Position numbers and translations under genes: made by a program. The notes under the pieces were generated by a model. That model was not told where the DNA came from. It searched no databases and was given only the letters and a program-made list of their open reading frames with translations. DNA of 58,528 nt from Candidatus Gastranaerophilales bacterium (GTDB lineage Bacteria > Cyanobacteriota > Vampirovibrionia > Gastranaerophilales > Gastranaerophilaceae): NCBI GenBank assembly GCA_944324425.1, contig CALUWE010000010.1:1-58528 (forward strand), given 5' to 3'. Position 1 is the stretch's first letter. Each line of letters starts with the position of its first letter. Below are positions 17,478 to 26,096 of the stretch, in pieces.

Positions 17478-17579
17478 TTTCTTCCGTTATATAGTGTATA
17501 TTTTTGATTATAACTTTTATGGAATGTCTAAAATATTATAATCAAGATATGGTTATTTAAACCCGAAAAGGGGAATATT

Positions 17580-18050
17580 ATGTCTTCTTTTAACATAAAC
17601 GGCCCTTCGAATAATCAGCCTTTGGTGCAAAGTTCGCAAAATCTCGGTAAAGACGGCGGTGGCGGCGGCAATACCGGTTATATGAATATGCGCAAAAAAA
17701 AGGGCAATTCTGATGCCAATAATGAAGACGATAATTCGGTTTTTTTAGAAGAACAGCCTGAAGATTCATTTGTTAAGTCCGGCGAAGTTCAAGAGCAAAA
17801 ACCTAAAAAGAAATTTTTGGGTGCAATTTCAAAATTTATTAAGGGTAAAAACAAAAACGAAACGTATGAAAAAGATTCTTTTGTAAAACAACAGGAAAAG
17901 CCCATTAACGAAGAAGAAATTGCAGAAGAAGAATACGAAGAATATAAGCCTTATGAAATCCCCATAAGTAAGCCCAATGATGTTCTCTCGGAAGATGATG
18001 AATATGAAGTTGCAGAAGATGATGATTACTATGGCGGAATAGACGTTTAA
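17580..18050 (+). CDS. Acidic, probably disordered unknown protein, 156 residues
   Basis: No family is recognised. The composition is low-complexity: a Ser/Asn/Gln-rich start, a glycine run near residue 27, a short basic island (KKKFLGAISKFIKGKNKN) near 75-92, then a strongly acidic tail ending DDDYYGGIDV. The tetrapeptide SFVK preceded by Asp occurs twice. The basic island is amphipathic and could touch a membrane or nucleic acid. An AAAAGGGG ribosome site precedes the ATG. A zinc-ribbon gene follows 38 bases downstream on the same strand. Confidence 0.72.
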   Translation: MSSFNINGPSNNQPLVQSSQNLGKDGGGGGNTGYMNMRKKKGNSDANNEDDNSVFLEEQPEDSFVKSGEVQEQKPKKKFLGAISKFIKGKNKNETYEKDSFVKQQEKPINEEEIAEEEYEEYKPYEIPISKPNDVLSEDDEYEVAEDDDYYGGIDV

Positions 18051-18088
18051 TTTTTTGACTTTTTAATTAAAAAAATTAAAAAGTTGTT

Positions 18089-18517
18089 ATGAAATTAAGG
18101 TTAAAAGATATTATAAAAGAATTGTTTAAATGCAAGCACAACAATGCGCTTTTGTATTCAAACGAAGGTTATTGCCCAAATTGCGGCATGTATTTGAAAA
18201 AAAGTTATTACATAATTAGGTGCTCGCATTGCGAAATAAAACGAAGCACTAAAAAAGAATTCGGCAAAATTCTCCCCGAAGAAAAATTTTGCATAAATTG
18301 CGGTGAGAGCGATTATTATATTGAAAAATATGACAAATTAAATTTTGTAGATATTAATTATGCCATTGAAGTGAAAGAAGAAACCGATTTTGAGCAAAAG
18401 AGTTTTGATTTTGAAATTTGGGTTGATAACAACGATAAAAAAACGGAACAAACCAAAGAGCAAGACCAAAAAATTTATCTGCCGCGCCAAACAAAATTTT
18501 TAACTGCCGAACATTAA
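18089..18517 (+). CDS. Zinc-ribbon protein of unknown function, 142 residues
   Basis: The first 75 residues contain cysteine knuckles: a lone CKH near residue 14, CPNCG, CSHC and CINCG. These could form two zinc ribbons. The rest is acidic and unstructured. There is no signal peptide or membrane segment. The last 4 bases overlap the end of the CHASE2-GGDEF gene on the opposite strand. No named family fits. Possible roles are a DNA/RNA-binding or adaptor protein acting with the acidic protein just upstream. Confidence 0.75.
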   Translation: MKLRLKDIIKELFKCKHNNALLYSNEGYCPNCGMYLKKSYYIIRCSHCEIKRSTKKEFGKILPEEKFCINCGESDYYIEKYDKLNFVDINYAIEVKEETDFEQKSFDFEIWVDNNDKKTEQTKEQDQKIYLPRQTKFLTAEH

Positions 18518-20316
18518 TTGTTGCTGATGGTTGATATTACTTGGTTTCTGCCGTTTTCTTTTGCAACGTACAAGCATTTGTCGGCATATTCTATCAAGCC
18601 TTGCACAGAATCCGCATCAATAGGTGCGCTTGCAACGCCAAGGCTTATTGTAACGTGGGTCCAGTCTCCTGTTGCAAGTTCAAATTCTTTGTTTCTGACA
18701 GCTTCGCAAATTTTTTGAGCAACAATACTGGCTTCTTCTTTTTTTGTGTTTGATAAAATAACACTCATTTCTTCGCCGCCGTATCTGCAAGGAATATCTG
18801 TCGATCTTATATTTTTCTTTATGGTTTGTGCTACTTGCCTTAAAACTGCGTCGCCTGATTGGTGGCCGTATTTATCGTTGAATTTTTTAAAGAAATCAAT
18901 ATCAACCATAATTAAAGAAAAAGGTGTATTGTATCTTTTTGAATTATCAATGTTCAATTTCATTTGTTCTTGAAAATATCTGTGGTTGTACATATCGGTT
19001 AGGCCGTCAGTTACCGCTAATTTGTATGTATGTTCATAGTCTCTTGAAGTTACGATATATTTAATTGCATAACACCCCGTAACCGTGCCTATTGAACAAA
19101 CAAGCGGCAAGATTAGCGCAACCCAAAGGTTGAAGAAATGCATAATTATAATTGTAAGAACCGCATATAAAACAATCAGGATAAAGACACCCAAGATTGC
19201 ATAAGGCACATTTTTTGATTTAACAACGATGTAGCCTGTTAAAAGGGTTAAAATTATTGTTGCAATTATATCAAAAATAATTCCTGTTTTTTTAATCAGG
19301 TTGTTATCAAAAATATTGTTTAAAAAAGTTGCGTGTGTTTCAACGCCTGCAAACATTCTTGATGTGGGTGTCGATTTAATATCGTTTAAGCTTGTTGTTG
19401 TAACGCCCACAAAAATGATTTTATCTTTAAAAATTGAGGTCAGATATTCAAAATTGTTTTCCTTAATTGCTTTATCTACTTTCCATAAAGGAATATATTC
19501 AAAAGATTCTTCATCGCCGTACCAATTTAGATAGCATCTGCCGTCTTTATTTAAGGGAATTTTTCTGCCGTCTGATAATATTATTGCTTTGTTTTTATCA
19601 ATTGTTAAATTTTTGGAATCTAAGCCTAAAATATCAAGCGCCAAAAGAAAATCCAGATGCTTGTAGAATTTGTCTTTGTAAACAAACAACGGAATACTTG
19701 TTCTTAAAATTCCGTCTTTATCTCTTGCAACGTTAATAAAACCAATGTTGTCAGTGCCGTTTAATAAATCGGGTAAAATTCCCATAACATTGATTTTATT
19801 AATTAACGGTGCTTTTTTTAAAAATTCATAATTGCCTGCAAGCTTTGTTTCTAATGATTTTGGAAGGTCAATAGGCTTTCTTACTTCTTTTGGCCTTGAA
19901 TCAAAGGTCATTGAAACATAGATGTTGCTGTTTTTGTTAATGACATCTGTTAAAATTTTATCGCTGTTGCCAAAAACTTTAAAATTTTGCACAAATAAAA
20001 GATCATATGCAATTGCTTTTGGATTTGCTTTTTCGATTCCTTCCGAAATATGTGCCCAGAAATCTCTCGGGGCGGGCCAAGCGCCATAGGTTGAAACTAT
20101 ATATTCATAGCTTGAGTCATCAACCGCTAAAATCACAATATCTTTGTTTGATTTTTTGTATTGTGAAATTATTTGCTGGCGAAAATCAAATGTTTTGTTT
20201 TCAATCTCAAGCAAAAACCCCCAAATGTTGAATAGTTTAAAGAGAACTGCAAAAACGGCAACTGCCGCTATAACTATAACCGTAAAAAGGATATTTTTTA
20301 AAAATTTTTCTTTCAT
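18514..20316 (-). CDS. CHASE2-domain membrane diguanylate cyclase
   Basis: An N-terminal membrane segment (about residues 8-31) is followed by an extracytoplasmic CHASE2 sensor, recognisable from FDFRQQ, then VILAVDDSSY and PKAIAYDLLF. Three closely spaced membrane segments (about 345-430) return the chain to the cytoplasm. The C-terminal GGDEF domain has the active-site variant GGEEM starting at about 513. The I-site RSTD lies exactly five residues before it, so activity and product inhibition are plausible. The length is 600 residues. No ribosome site is visible, and a perfect TATAAT ends 8 bases before the ATG. Confidence 0.93.
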   Translation of the reverse strand: MKEKFLKNILFTVIVIAAVAVFAVLFKLFNIWGFLLEIENKTFDFRQQIISQYKKSNKDIVILAVDDSSYEYIVSTYGAWPAPRDFWAHISEGIEKANPKAIAYDLLFVQNFKVFGNSDKILTDVINKNSNIYVSMTFDSRPKEVRKPIDLPKSLETKLAGNYEFLKKAPLINKINVMGILPDLLNGTDNIGFINVARDKDGILRTSIPLFVYKDKFYKHLDFLLALDILGLDSKNLTIDKNKAIILSDGRKIPLNKDGRCYLNWYGDEESFEYIPLWKVDKAIKENNFEYLTSIFKDKIIFVGVTTTSLNDIKSTPTSRMFAGVETHATFLNNIFDNNLIKKTGIIFDIIATIILTLLTGYIVVKSKNVPYAILGVFILIVLYAVLTIIIMHFFNLWVALILPLVCSIGTVTGCYAIKYIVTSRDYEHTYKLAVTDGLTDMYNHRYFQEQMKLNIDNSKRYNTPFSLIMVDIDFFKKFNDKYGHQSGDAVLRQVAQTIKKNIRSTDIPCRYGGEEMSVILSNTKKEEASIVAQKICEAVRNKEFELATGDWTHVTISLGVASAPIDADSVQGLIEYADKCLYVAKENGRNQVISTISNN

Positions 20317-20321
20317 AAGAA

Positions 20322-20534
20322 TTAATTATAATTTATATTTTCAAAAAATTCCAATTCGTCAATAATGTTACAAACGGGGTTGAGTTCATCGAAAGAAAAT
20401 TTGATGTCATGATTGATTAAAAATTTAATCAATGAGCTGGTTTCGACACCCTGTTCATATTTCCCGAATGAAAGATATTTAATGAGACATTTCTCGTTCG
20501 TGTTCATAATAATGCTATTATGCATGATGGGCAT
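20322..20534 (-). CDS. Small unknown ORF, possibly the 3' part of a frameshifted gene
   Basis: A 70-residue frame (MPIMHNSIIM to FFENINYN) has no ribosome site before its ATG. The same frame stays open upstream for 24 more codons, without a start, to the base following the AAA+ gene stop. A GTG at 20607, directly after that stop, opens a second frame. Omitting one A from the A7 run (T7 on the plus strand at 20561-20567) would join it to this ORF, giving a coherent protein of about 94 residues. It is either a real short gene, a frameshifted gene or a sequence error. Confidence 0.45.
   Translation of the reverse strand: MPIMHNSIIMNTNEKCLIKYLSFGKYEQGVETSSLIKFLINHDIKFSFDELNPVCNIIDELEFFENINYN
20325..20330 (-). 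promoter_or_regulatory. -10 element 8 nt before the start (leaderless type)
   Basis: On the reverse strand TATAAT (6/6), 8 A/T-rich bases and then the ATG of the CHASE2-GGDEF gene at 20316. It lies inside the 3' end of the preceding small ORF. Confidence 0.5.
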
Positions 20535-20607
20535 GCCGTTGAAATCAACCGTTAGGTTTGTTTTTTTCTTTTCTTTTACTACTTTTGGCTGATTTACAAT
20601 TTTTCAC

Positions 20608-22017
20608 TTAATTAACAAATGCGCTTGAGCTAAAGCCTATTTTTTCTTTCTTTGCTATCGGCCTGTATTGTCTTTCATCAATTTTTTCTTCGCCCGTTGA
20701 TTTTATTGCTTCTTCAAAATCAACTGTGTCTATATCTGCTCTTTGTCTTTTTAATGCATTTAAAGATGCAAGGTCGGAAATTATGTTTATGCTGCTGCAA
20801 GAATATCCTTCAAGAGTTTTTGCAATTTTTGAAACTTTCTCGCTGTCATTAATTAAAGCTTGCCCTTTTGCCTTTTTGGACAAATTATTTCTTATTAAGG
20901 CTTCTCTTTGTTCTTGCTCGGGCAAACCTACATACCTTTTCATATCAAAACGGCGCCTTATTGCAGGGTCTATTAAATCATATTTATTTGTAGCTCCGAT
21001 TACAATTACATTATGAGCTTTTGCGCCTTCAATATATTTTAAAAGCGTTGCAACCCCTTTTATATCTTCGTTGCTGGCGTGAGCATCTCTGTTTGATGTC
21101 ATTGCGTCAATTTCATCCATAAACATAAAAACGGGCTTATCCGATTCATCACCTTTTTTATAAACATAATCAAATGCTTTTTTGATGTTATTTGCGGTTT
21201 GGTTTACAAATTTTGAGCCTGTATTTGCGCTGTTCATTATATAAACCTCACTGTCTGTTTCTGCCGCAAGCGCTTCTATGATATATGTTTTGCCGCACCC
21301 GGGAGGCCCGTATAATAAAATGCCGGTTGGAATTCTTTTGCCGTATTCTTCCAAATCAAGCCTTGCTTGTTCGGGGTTATTAACAGGTTTTATAACATTT
21401 TCAATTAATTCTTCTTTTAATTCTTCCATTCCCATAACATCTTGCATGCCTTTTGGAGAAAACTCCGTTCTTTGAAGAGTTTCTACGATAGGGGAGTTTT
21501 CTGTTGTTGCTGCGTTTGTTTTTTCGCCCGTTAAATATGTTTTTATGACATCAGTAAGTTGTGCTTTGCCTACAGCTGCTGCCTTTTTGCTTTCTTCAAG
21601 CTCTTTTGCCATTTCTTCTTTTGTTTTTCCAAGGTTTGCATCCCAAAACTTCAGCCTGTCAACAATGCTTTGGCGCCAATTGTTATCTTTATTTTTGCAT
21701 CTGCTTAAAGATGAAGAATAATAATCATATTCCGATTGCAAATATTTATCGCTGTCATCAAACAAAAGAATAACATGTGATAAAAGGGCATCTTTTAGTG
21801 TAATGAAAAAATCAACATAGTTTGATTGCGAATAATCGGGGCCGTATTTTCTTTCGTTTGCTTTTATTGTATCTTCCATTGAATTGCAAACATCCGAACA
21901 GCTTTTAATAGCTGCTTGCAATTCCGGCTCTTCAATTTGTTCTGCATTTTTGTTTATATATTCTTGGCTTTTTTTACTGTAGCCAAAGCTAATGGGCGCT
22001 ATATTATTAATTTTCAA
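20608..22017 (-). CDS. AAA+ ATPase, lineage-type N-terminus
   Basis: This is a single-AAA+ protein of 469 residues. Walker A GPPGCGKT is at 237-244, Walker B acidic residues DEID at 301-304, a sensor-1-like ATNKYD near 342, and arginine-finger candidates RRR at 354-356. The module resembles the katanin/FtsH/Cdc48 group, but no protease HExxH is present. The first 190 residues are helical and charged and begin with a short PISFGY segment, shared in type with other unknowns here. A GAAGGA ribosome site precedes the ATG. It follows tilS-hpt, the position occupied by ftsH in many bacteria. Confidence 0.88.
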   Translation of the reverse strand: MKINNIAPISFGYSKKSQEYINKNAEQIEEPELQAAIKSCSDVCNSMEDTIKANERKYGPDYSQSNYVDFFITLKDALLSHVILLFDDSDKYLQSEYDYYSSSLSRCKNKDNNWRQSIVDRLKFWDANLGKTKEEMAKELEESKKAAAVGKAQLTDVIKTYLTGEKTNAATTENSPIVETLQRTEFSPKGMQDVMGMEELKEELIENVIKPVNNPEQARLDLEEYGKRIPTGILLYGPPGCGKTYIIEALAAETDSEVYIMNSANTGSKFVNQTANNIKKAFDYVYKKGDESDKPVFMFMDEIDAMTSNRDAHASNEDIKGVATLLKYIEGAKAHNVIVIGATNKYDLIDPAIRRRFDMKRYVGLPEQEQREALIRNNLSKKAKGQALINDSEKVSKIAKTLEGYSCSSINIISDLASLNALKRQRADIDTVDFEEAIKSTGEEKIDERQYRPIAKKEKIGFSSSAFVN

Positions 22018-22077
22018 TAATTTATCCTTCGTGTAGTATGTGTTGTTTTTTAAATGCCCGTAAAAAAAATTTTTTGC

Positions 22078-22605
22078 TTATTTTTCATAATATCCGACAT
22101 AAGGGATATTTCTTAAATATTCGTTATAATCAAGCCCAAAACCAACAATAAATTTATCATCAACATCAAATGCGCTAAAATCAGGTTCAATATCAAATTT
22201 TCTTGCGCACTTTTTATCAAACATAACAGCCAGCTTAACATCTTCCACTTTGCATTTTGTTTTTAGATAATCAAGCAAAAATTTTAATGTAAGGCCTGTA
22301 TCCATAATGTCTTCAACAACTAAAACTTTTTGATTTTCTAACGGCGGCAGGGAAACATTTAAGGCGGAAACCCTTCCTGATGAACATTCAGAGCACCCAT
22401 AGCTTGATAAACTTACAAATTCCATTCGGACCGGCATTTTTAAATATTTAACAAGCTCACAAAAAAACATAACCGCCCCTTTTAAAACGCAAATTGCAAC
22501 AATGGGTTCATCTTCTTTATAATTTTTGTTAATTTTTTCCGCCAGCTCTTTTATTCTTGTTTTTAGGGTGTTTTCATCAATTAAAGTTTTAAGTTCTTTT
22601 TCCAT
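22078..22605 (-). CDS. hpt: Hypoxanthine phosphoribosyltransferase
   Basis: This purine-salvage enzyme makes IMP/GMP from hypoxanthine/guanine and PRPP. The PRPP-binding signature is VLVVEDIMDTGLTL near residues 94-107, with an upstream VLKGAVMF and a C-terminal DKFIVGFGLDYNEYLRN. The length of 175 residues is typical. It starts one base after the tilS stop, reproducing the tilS-hpt pair common in bacteria. Confidence 0.94.
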   Translation of the reverse strand: MEKELKTLIDENTLKTRIKELAEKINKNYKEDEPIVAICVLKGAVMFFCELVKYLKMPVRMEFVSLSSYGCSECSSGRVSALNVSLPPLENQKVLVVEDIMDTGLTLKFLLDYLKTKCKVEDVKLAVMFDKKCARKFDIEPDFSAFDVDDKFIVGFGLDYNEYLRNIPYVGYYEK

Positions 22606-22606
22606 A

Positions 22607-23896
22607 TTAAATTTCCTTTATCGTTATTTTATAACATTTTTTGTCGTTTTTATCTACCCTTAATTTTTCACTCATAGAAACGCCTGCTATATAGAAAATT
22701 TCGTTATTTGCAGCAATTAAGGGAATTTTGTTTCTTAATTCTGACGGGATTTTTTTCTTTATAAAATAAGTTTTTAATTTTTGAGGCGTTTTTGACCCGA
22801 AAGGAGTAAAAACATCCCCTTCTTTTCTTGTTCTTATCACAAAATTTTCTTTTTCAAAAAGTTTTATAAATTTGTTTTCTTCGAAAATATCAGGGGTTTG
22901 AACTTCTTCTAAACTTATTTCATGATTTAAAAATTTATTTTTTTCTTTTAATTTAATTTCATTTTCTGTAATTTCTTTTTTTGAATTTAAAATGTAAATT
23001 TCATTATTATAAATTTTTAAAAACAAATTTTTCCCGATTGAAATTTTATTTTGCGGGCTATTTTGAATAAATTTAACAAGTTTATCTATTGTTTTAAAAT
23101 CTCTTGTTTTTAAAATTCCCTTTAGGTAACGGTTTATAATTTCATATTGAATTTCTTTTGTTTGATTTAAAAACTTTTCTCTGTTAATTTTTTCATTTTT
23201 TATAATTTGTTTTTGAATTTTTAAAATAACATCATCCACAATTTTTTGATTCATAATGTTTAAATTAATGAGGTTTGAAATTGAATTAATTGTTTCAGGG
23301 TTAATTTCTTTCATTATGGGAAGAATTTTTTCTCTTATTAAATTTCTTTTATATTTTGTATCAAAATTTGATTTATCAATTGCAAAAATAAGCCCGTTTT
23401 CATTTGCATATTTTTCAATTTCTTTTCTTTCAACTTCAATTAAGGGCCTTAAAAATAAATCTCTTTTTTTTGGAATTGAATTAAGCCCGCTTGGGCCTGT
23501 GCCTTTAATTAACCTATAAATTAAAGTTTCAACGTTATCATTTTTATTGTGTGCTAAAAAAACGGCATCAGCTTTGAATTTTTTGGCACAATCTTCAAAA
23601 AATTTATACCTTAGTTCTCTTGCAATGGTTTCTGTTTTTTTAACATTTTTTGGTAATGTTTCAGAATAAAATTCTATGTTTTTATCTTTTGCAATTTTTC
23701 TTGCAAGTTCTTCATCCTTTTTGGAATCAGCCCCTCTCCAATTGTGGTTAAGATGAATTGCAACAACTTTTATATTTTTAATTTTCGATAAAATGTGAAG
23801 TAAAACTGCACTGTCCACCCCACCTGACAACCCAAGCAAAATAGTTTTATTTTCCAAATTGTTTTCTTTTATAAAATTTTTAACAAGATTTATCAT
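22607..23896 (-). CDS. tilS: tRNA(Ile)-lysidine synthase
   Basis: This enzyme adds lysine to C34 of the CAU-anticodon tRNA-Ile so that it decodes AUA, an essential step. The PP-loop motif LLGLSGGVDSA is at residues 21-31, followed by HLNHNWRGADS and FLAHNKNDNVET. The length of 429 residues includes the C-terminal substrate-binding domains. The first 17 bases overlap the LdpA-like gene and hpt follows one base after the stop. AUA decoding matters in this AT-rich genome. Confidence 0.95.
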   Translation of the reverse strand: MINLVKNFIKENNLENKTILLGLSGGVDSAVLLHILSKIKNIKVVAIHLNHNWRGADSKKDEELARKIAKDKNIEFYSETLPKNVKKTETIARELRYKFFEDCAKKFKADAVFLAHNKNDNVETLIYRLIKGTGPSGLNSIPKKRDLFLRPLIEVERKEIEKYANENGLIFAIDKSNFDTKYKRNLIREKILPIMKEINPETINSISNLINLNIMNQKIVDDVILKIQKQIIKNEKINREKFLNQTKEIQYEIINRYLKGILKTRDFKTIDKLVKFIQNSPQNKISIGKNLFLKIYNNEIYILNSKKEITENEIKLKEKNKFLNHEISLEEVQTPDIFEENKFIKLFEKENFVIRTRKEGDVFTPFGSKTPQKLKTYFIKKKIPSELRNKIPLIAANNEIFYIAGVSMSEKLRVDKNDKKCYKITIKEI

Positions 23897-24800
23897 TTAA
23901 TAATTCTTTTGTTTTTCTTACAAATTCTTTTGCAGTTTTTAATTTTTCATCATCAGGCAAGTTTTCTGTCATTTTTCTGATAAAACTTCCAAAACCTATT
24001 GAACAATTTAAACCTGCTTTTTTGGCTAATTCTGCCGTATATTCATTGCAGCCGCCCGATAATATGACATCATAACCTAAACTTTTTACAAATAAACCGA
24101 ATGCAACGGTTTCAATTGTGCCCGCTATTGTATTATTTGCGCCGTTCATTGAATTTCCGTCCGCTTGCACCACAAATTCTCTTTTTCCGGATAATTCCTT
24201 TAATTTGGCTAAAATTTTCTCTGTTTTTGAATTTGAAAAAAAAGTTCGGTTAAAACATACGCTTATTTTTGAATTTTTGGCGCAAGTTGAACGGTCAAGG
24301 GCTTTTATGATTTTTTTAAATTCTTCTTTTATAATCTTTTTATCTTTGATTGAAATGTGAATTTCAACCGTGTCTAATTTAACATTTTTTTCTAAAAGCT
24401 CAAAAAAATCTTCATCCGTATCATCATAAATTTGAATTGCGTTATATTCGCAGGCTTTTTTGCAGTGTGAACAGCCGATGCATTTTGATTTATCTATATT
24501 TGGCGGCTCAATTGCACCTTCAATACAGACATCTTTACATTTTTTGCACATTTTGCAAATAAGAGGGTCTATTTTTGCTTTTTTGCCGTGGGTATCACCT
24601 ACAATTGCGTAAGATGTGCAAAAATCAAAATCATCTAAATTTAAACCGTTTTCAATTAAGGCTTCCTGAATGCAAGGAGTTGTGATTGGCGATGTATCAA
24701 AAATGTCTGCGCCTGCTTTTGCCCAAAGTAAAACAAGGCTCTTCACCTTGTTTTTATCTTTGTTTCCTAAACCTGTAATTAGTTTAAATTTTCCGTTCAT
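23880..24800 (-). CDS. LdpA-like iron-sulfur protein (cyanobacterial light-dependent period family)
   Basis: The protein opens FKLITGLGNKD and has AGADIFD near residue 29. It then carries two [4Fe-4S] motifs: C82-x2-C85-x2-C88-x3-C92 and C107-x2-C110-x2-C113-x3-C117. VEIH is at 145-148, QADGNSMNG at 212-220 and SGGCNEYT at 248-255. This order matches LdpA, a redox-sensing clock-input protein of Synechococcus whose QTDG..MSG block and C-terminal GG-N-T are characteristic. The assignment rests on remembered family features, not a search. The length is 306 residues (LdpA about 350). It overlaps tilS by 17 bases and follows lysC by 14. A TIM-barrel-like redox enzyme is an alternative. Confidence 0.7.
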   Translation of the reverse strand: MNGKFKLITGLGNKDKNKVKSLVLLWAKAGADIFDTSPITTPCIQEALIENGLNLDDFDFCTSYAIVGDTHGKKAKIDPLICKMCKKCKDVCIEGAIEPPNIDKSKCIGCSHCKKACEYNAIQIYDDTDEDFFELLEKNVKLDTVEIHISIKDKKIIKEEFKKIIKALDRSTCAKNSKISVCFNRTFFSNSKTEKILAKLKELSGKREFVVQADGNSMNGANNTIAGTIETVAFGLFVKSLGYDVILSGGCNEYTAELAKKAGLNCSIGFGSFIRKMTENLPDDEKLKTAKEFVRKTKELLNDKSC

Positions 24801-24814
24801 ATTTTTTTGTGAAA

Positions 24815-26089
24815 TTAATCGGGCAAAGTGCCATGAACCAGTGCAACATCTTTGCCGTCCAGTTCAAAGGCTTTGCATAAAGCTTCAGTTGCTTGTTTTG
24901 CGTGCATTTTTTCAACAAGACAGCTGATTTTAATTTCAGATGTTGAAATCATTTTAATGTTGATGCTTTCTTTTGCCAAAGTTTCAAACATTTGAGCCGC
25001 AATACCGGGACGGTCAATCATGCCTGCGCCTACAATTGAAATTTTTGCAATGTCTTCGTCAATGTGAATGTTAGAAGGGTTCATAATAGATGTAATTTCA
25101 TCTTTCAATGTCATAAATTTCGGAAGATCATCTTTATCAATTGTGAAAGCTATATCGTTTGTATTGTTTGAGCTTCTTGCATAGGATTGAATAATCATAT
25201 CAACAGAAAGTTCATATTTTGCAAGAAGTGAGAACAATTTGCTTGCATTACCGGGTCTGTCCGGTATGTCGCAAATAACGACTCTTACTTGTGATTTATC
25301 GCATGCAAGCCCTGTAACGGGTTTATAAATTTCCATTTTTTCAACTCCTATAACAAGTGTTCCTAAATCGTCTAATTTAAAAGAGCTCCTTAAGCGCATC
25401 GGCACTTGAAATTGTTTTGCCGTTTCAACTGACCTTGGGTGTAAAACATTTGCGCCGACTCTCGCAAGCTCAAGCATTTCTTCATAAGAAATTTCTTTCA
25501 GTTTTCTTGCGGTTGGTACAACCCTTGGGTCTGTTGTATAAATGCCTTCAACGTCAGAATAAATATCGCATCTTTCAATGCCTAAATTTTCCGTTTGCAA
25601 TTTTGCTGCTATTGCAACGGCTGATGTATCTGAACCGCCACGGCCTAAAGTTGTTATTTCGCCGTCTTTTGTAATGCCTTGAAAACCTGCAACAATAACA
25701 ATTTTACCGTCTTTAATATGATTCATTATTTTGTCTGTTTTAATATCAATAATTCTTGCTTTAGAATGCGTGTCTTCCGTGTAAATTCCAACTTGAGCAC
25801 CTGTCATAGAAACTGCTTTGTAGCCCATTTCCTGAATTGCAATTGCAAGAAGCGCAATTGAAATTTGTTCGCCCGTTGACATAAGCATATCCATTTCTCT
25901 TGATGACGGGTTTTTTGAAATGTCATGGGCTAATTTTATAAGGTTATCCGTTGTGTGCCCCATAGCGGAAACTACAACAACAACGTCATTTCCAAGTTCT
26001 TTTTCTCTAACTACGGCTCTTGCAACATTTTTAATCTTTTCAACATCTGCTAAGGACGTACCGCCGAATTTCTGTACTACTATTGCCAT
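24815..26089 (-). CDS. lysC: Aspartate kinase
   Basis: This enzyme phosphorylates aspartate, the entry step to lysine, threonine and methionine, feeding the asd-dap genes at 6-9 kb. The N-terminal kinase signature VVQKFGGTSLADVEKI is followed by GRGGSDTSAVAIAAKL and YTTDPRVVP. Two C-terminal ACT domains (from about residue 262) imply feedback regulation. The length of 424 residues is typical of the monofunctional enzyme. It is in a tight minus-strand run, 8 bases after a TPR gene and 14 before the LdpA-like gene, rather than with the dap operon. Confidence 0.96.
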   Translation of the reverse strand: MAIVVQKFGGTSLADVEKIKNVARAVVREKELGNDVVVVVSAMGHTTDNLIKLAHDISKNPSSREMDMLMSTGEQISIALLAIAIQEMGYKAVSMTGAQVGIYTEDTHSKARIIDIKTDKIMNHIKDGKIVIVAGFQGITKDGEITTLGRGGSDTSAVAIAAKLQTENLGIERCDIYSDVEGIYTTDPRVVPTARKLKEISYEEMLELARVGANVLHPRSVETAKQFQVPMRLRSSFKLDDLGTLVIGVEKMEIYKPVTGLACDKSQVRVVICDIPDRPGNASKLFSLLAKYELSVDMIIQSYARSSNNTNDIAFTIDKDDLPKFMTLKDEITSIMNPSNIHIDEDIAKISIVGAGMIDRPGIAAQMFETLAKESINIKMISTSEIKISCLVEKMHAKQATEALCKAFELDGKDVALVHGTLPD

Positions 26090-26096
26090 TTTTCTC

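Noticed and set aside
20560-20572. A-AAA-AAC slippery heptamer suggesting programmed -1 frameshifting
   Set aside because: A -1 shift from the GTG frame meets a TAA within three codons. Only a +1 shift (or loss of one A) joins the frames, so classical -1 slippage does not explain the arrangement.
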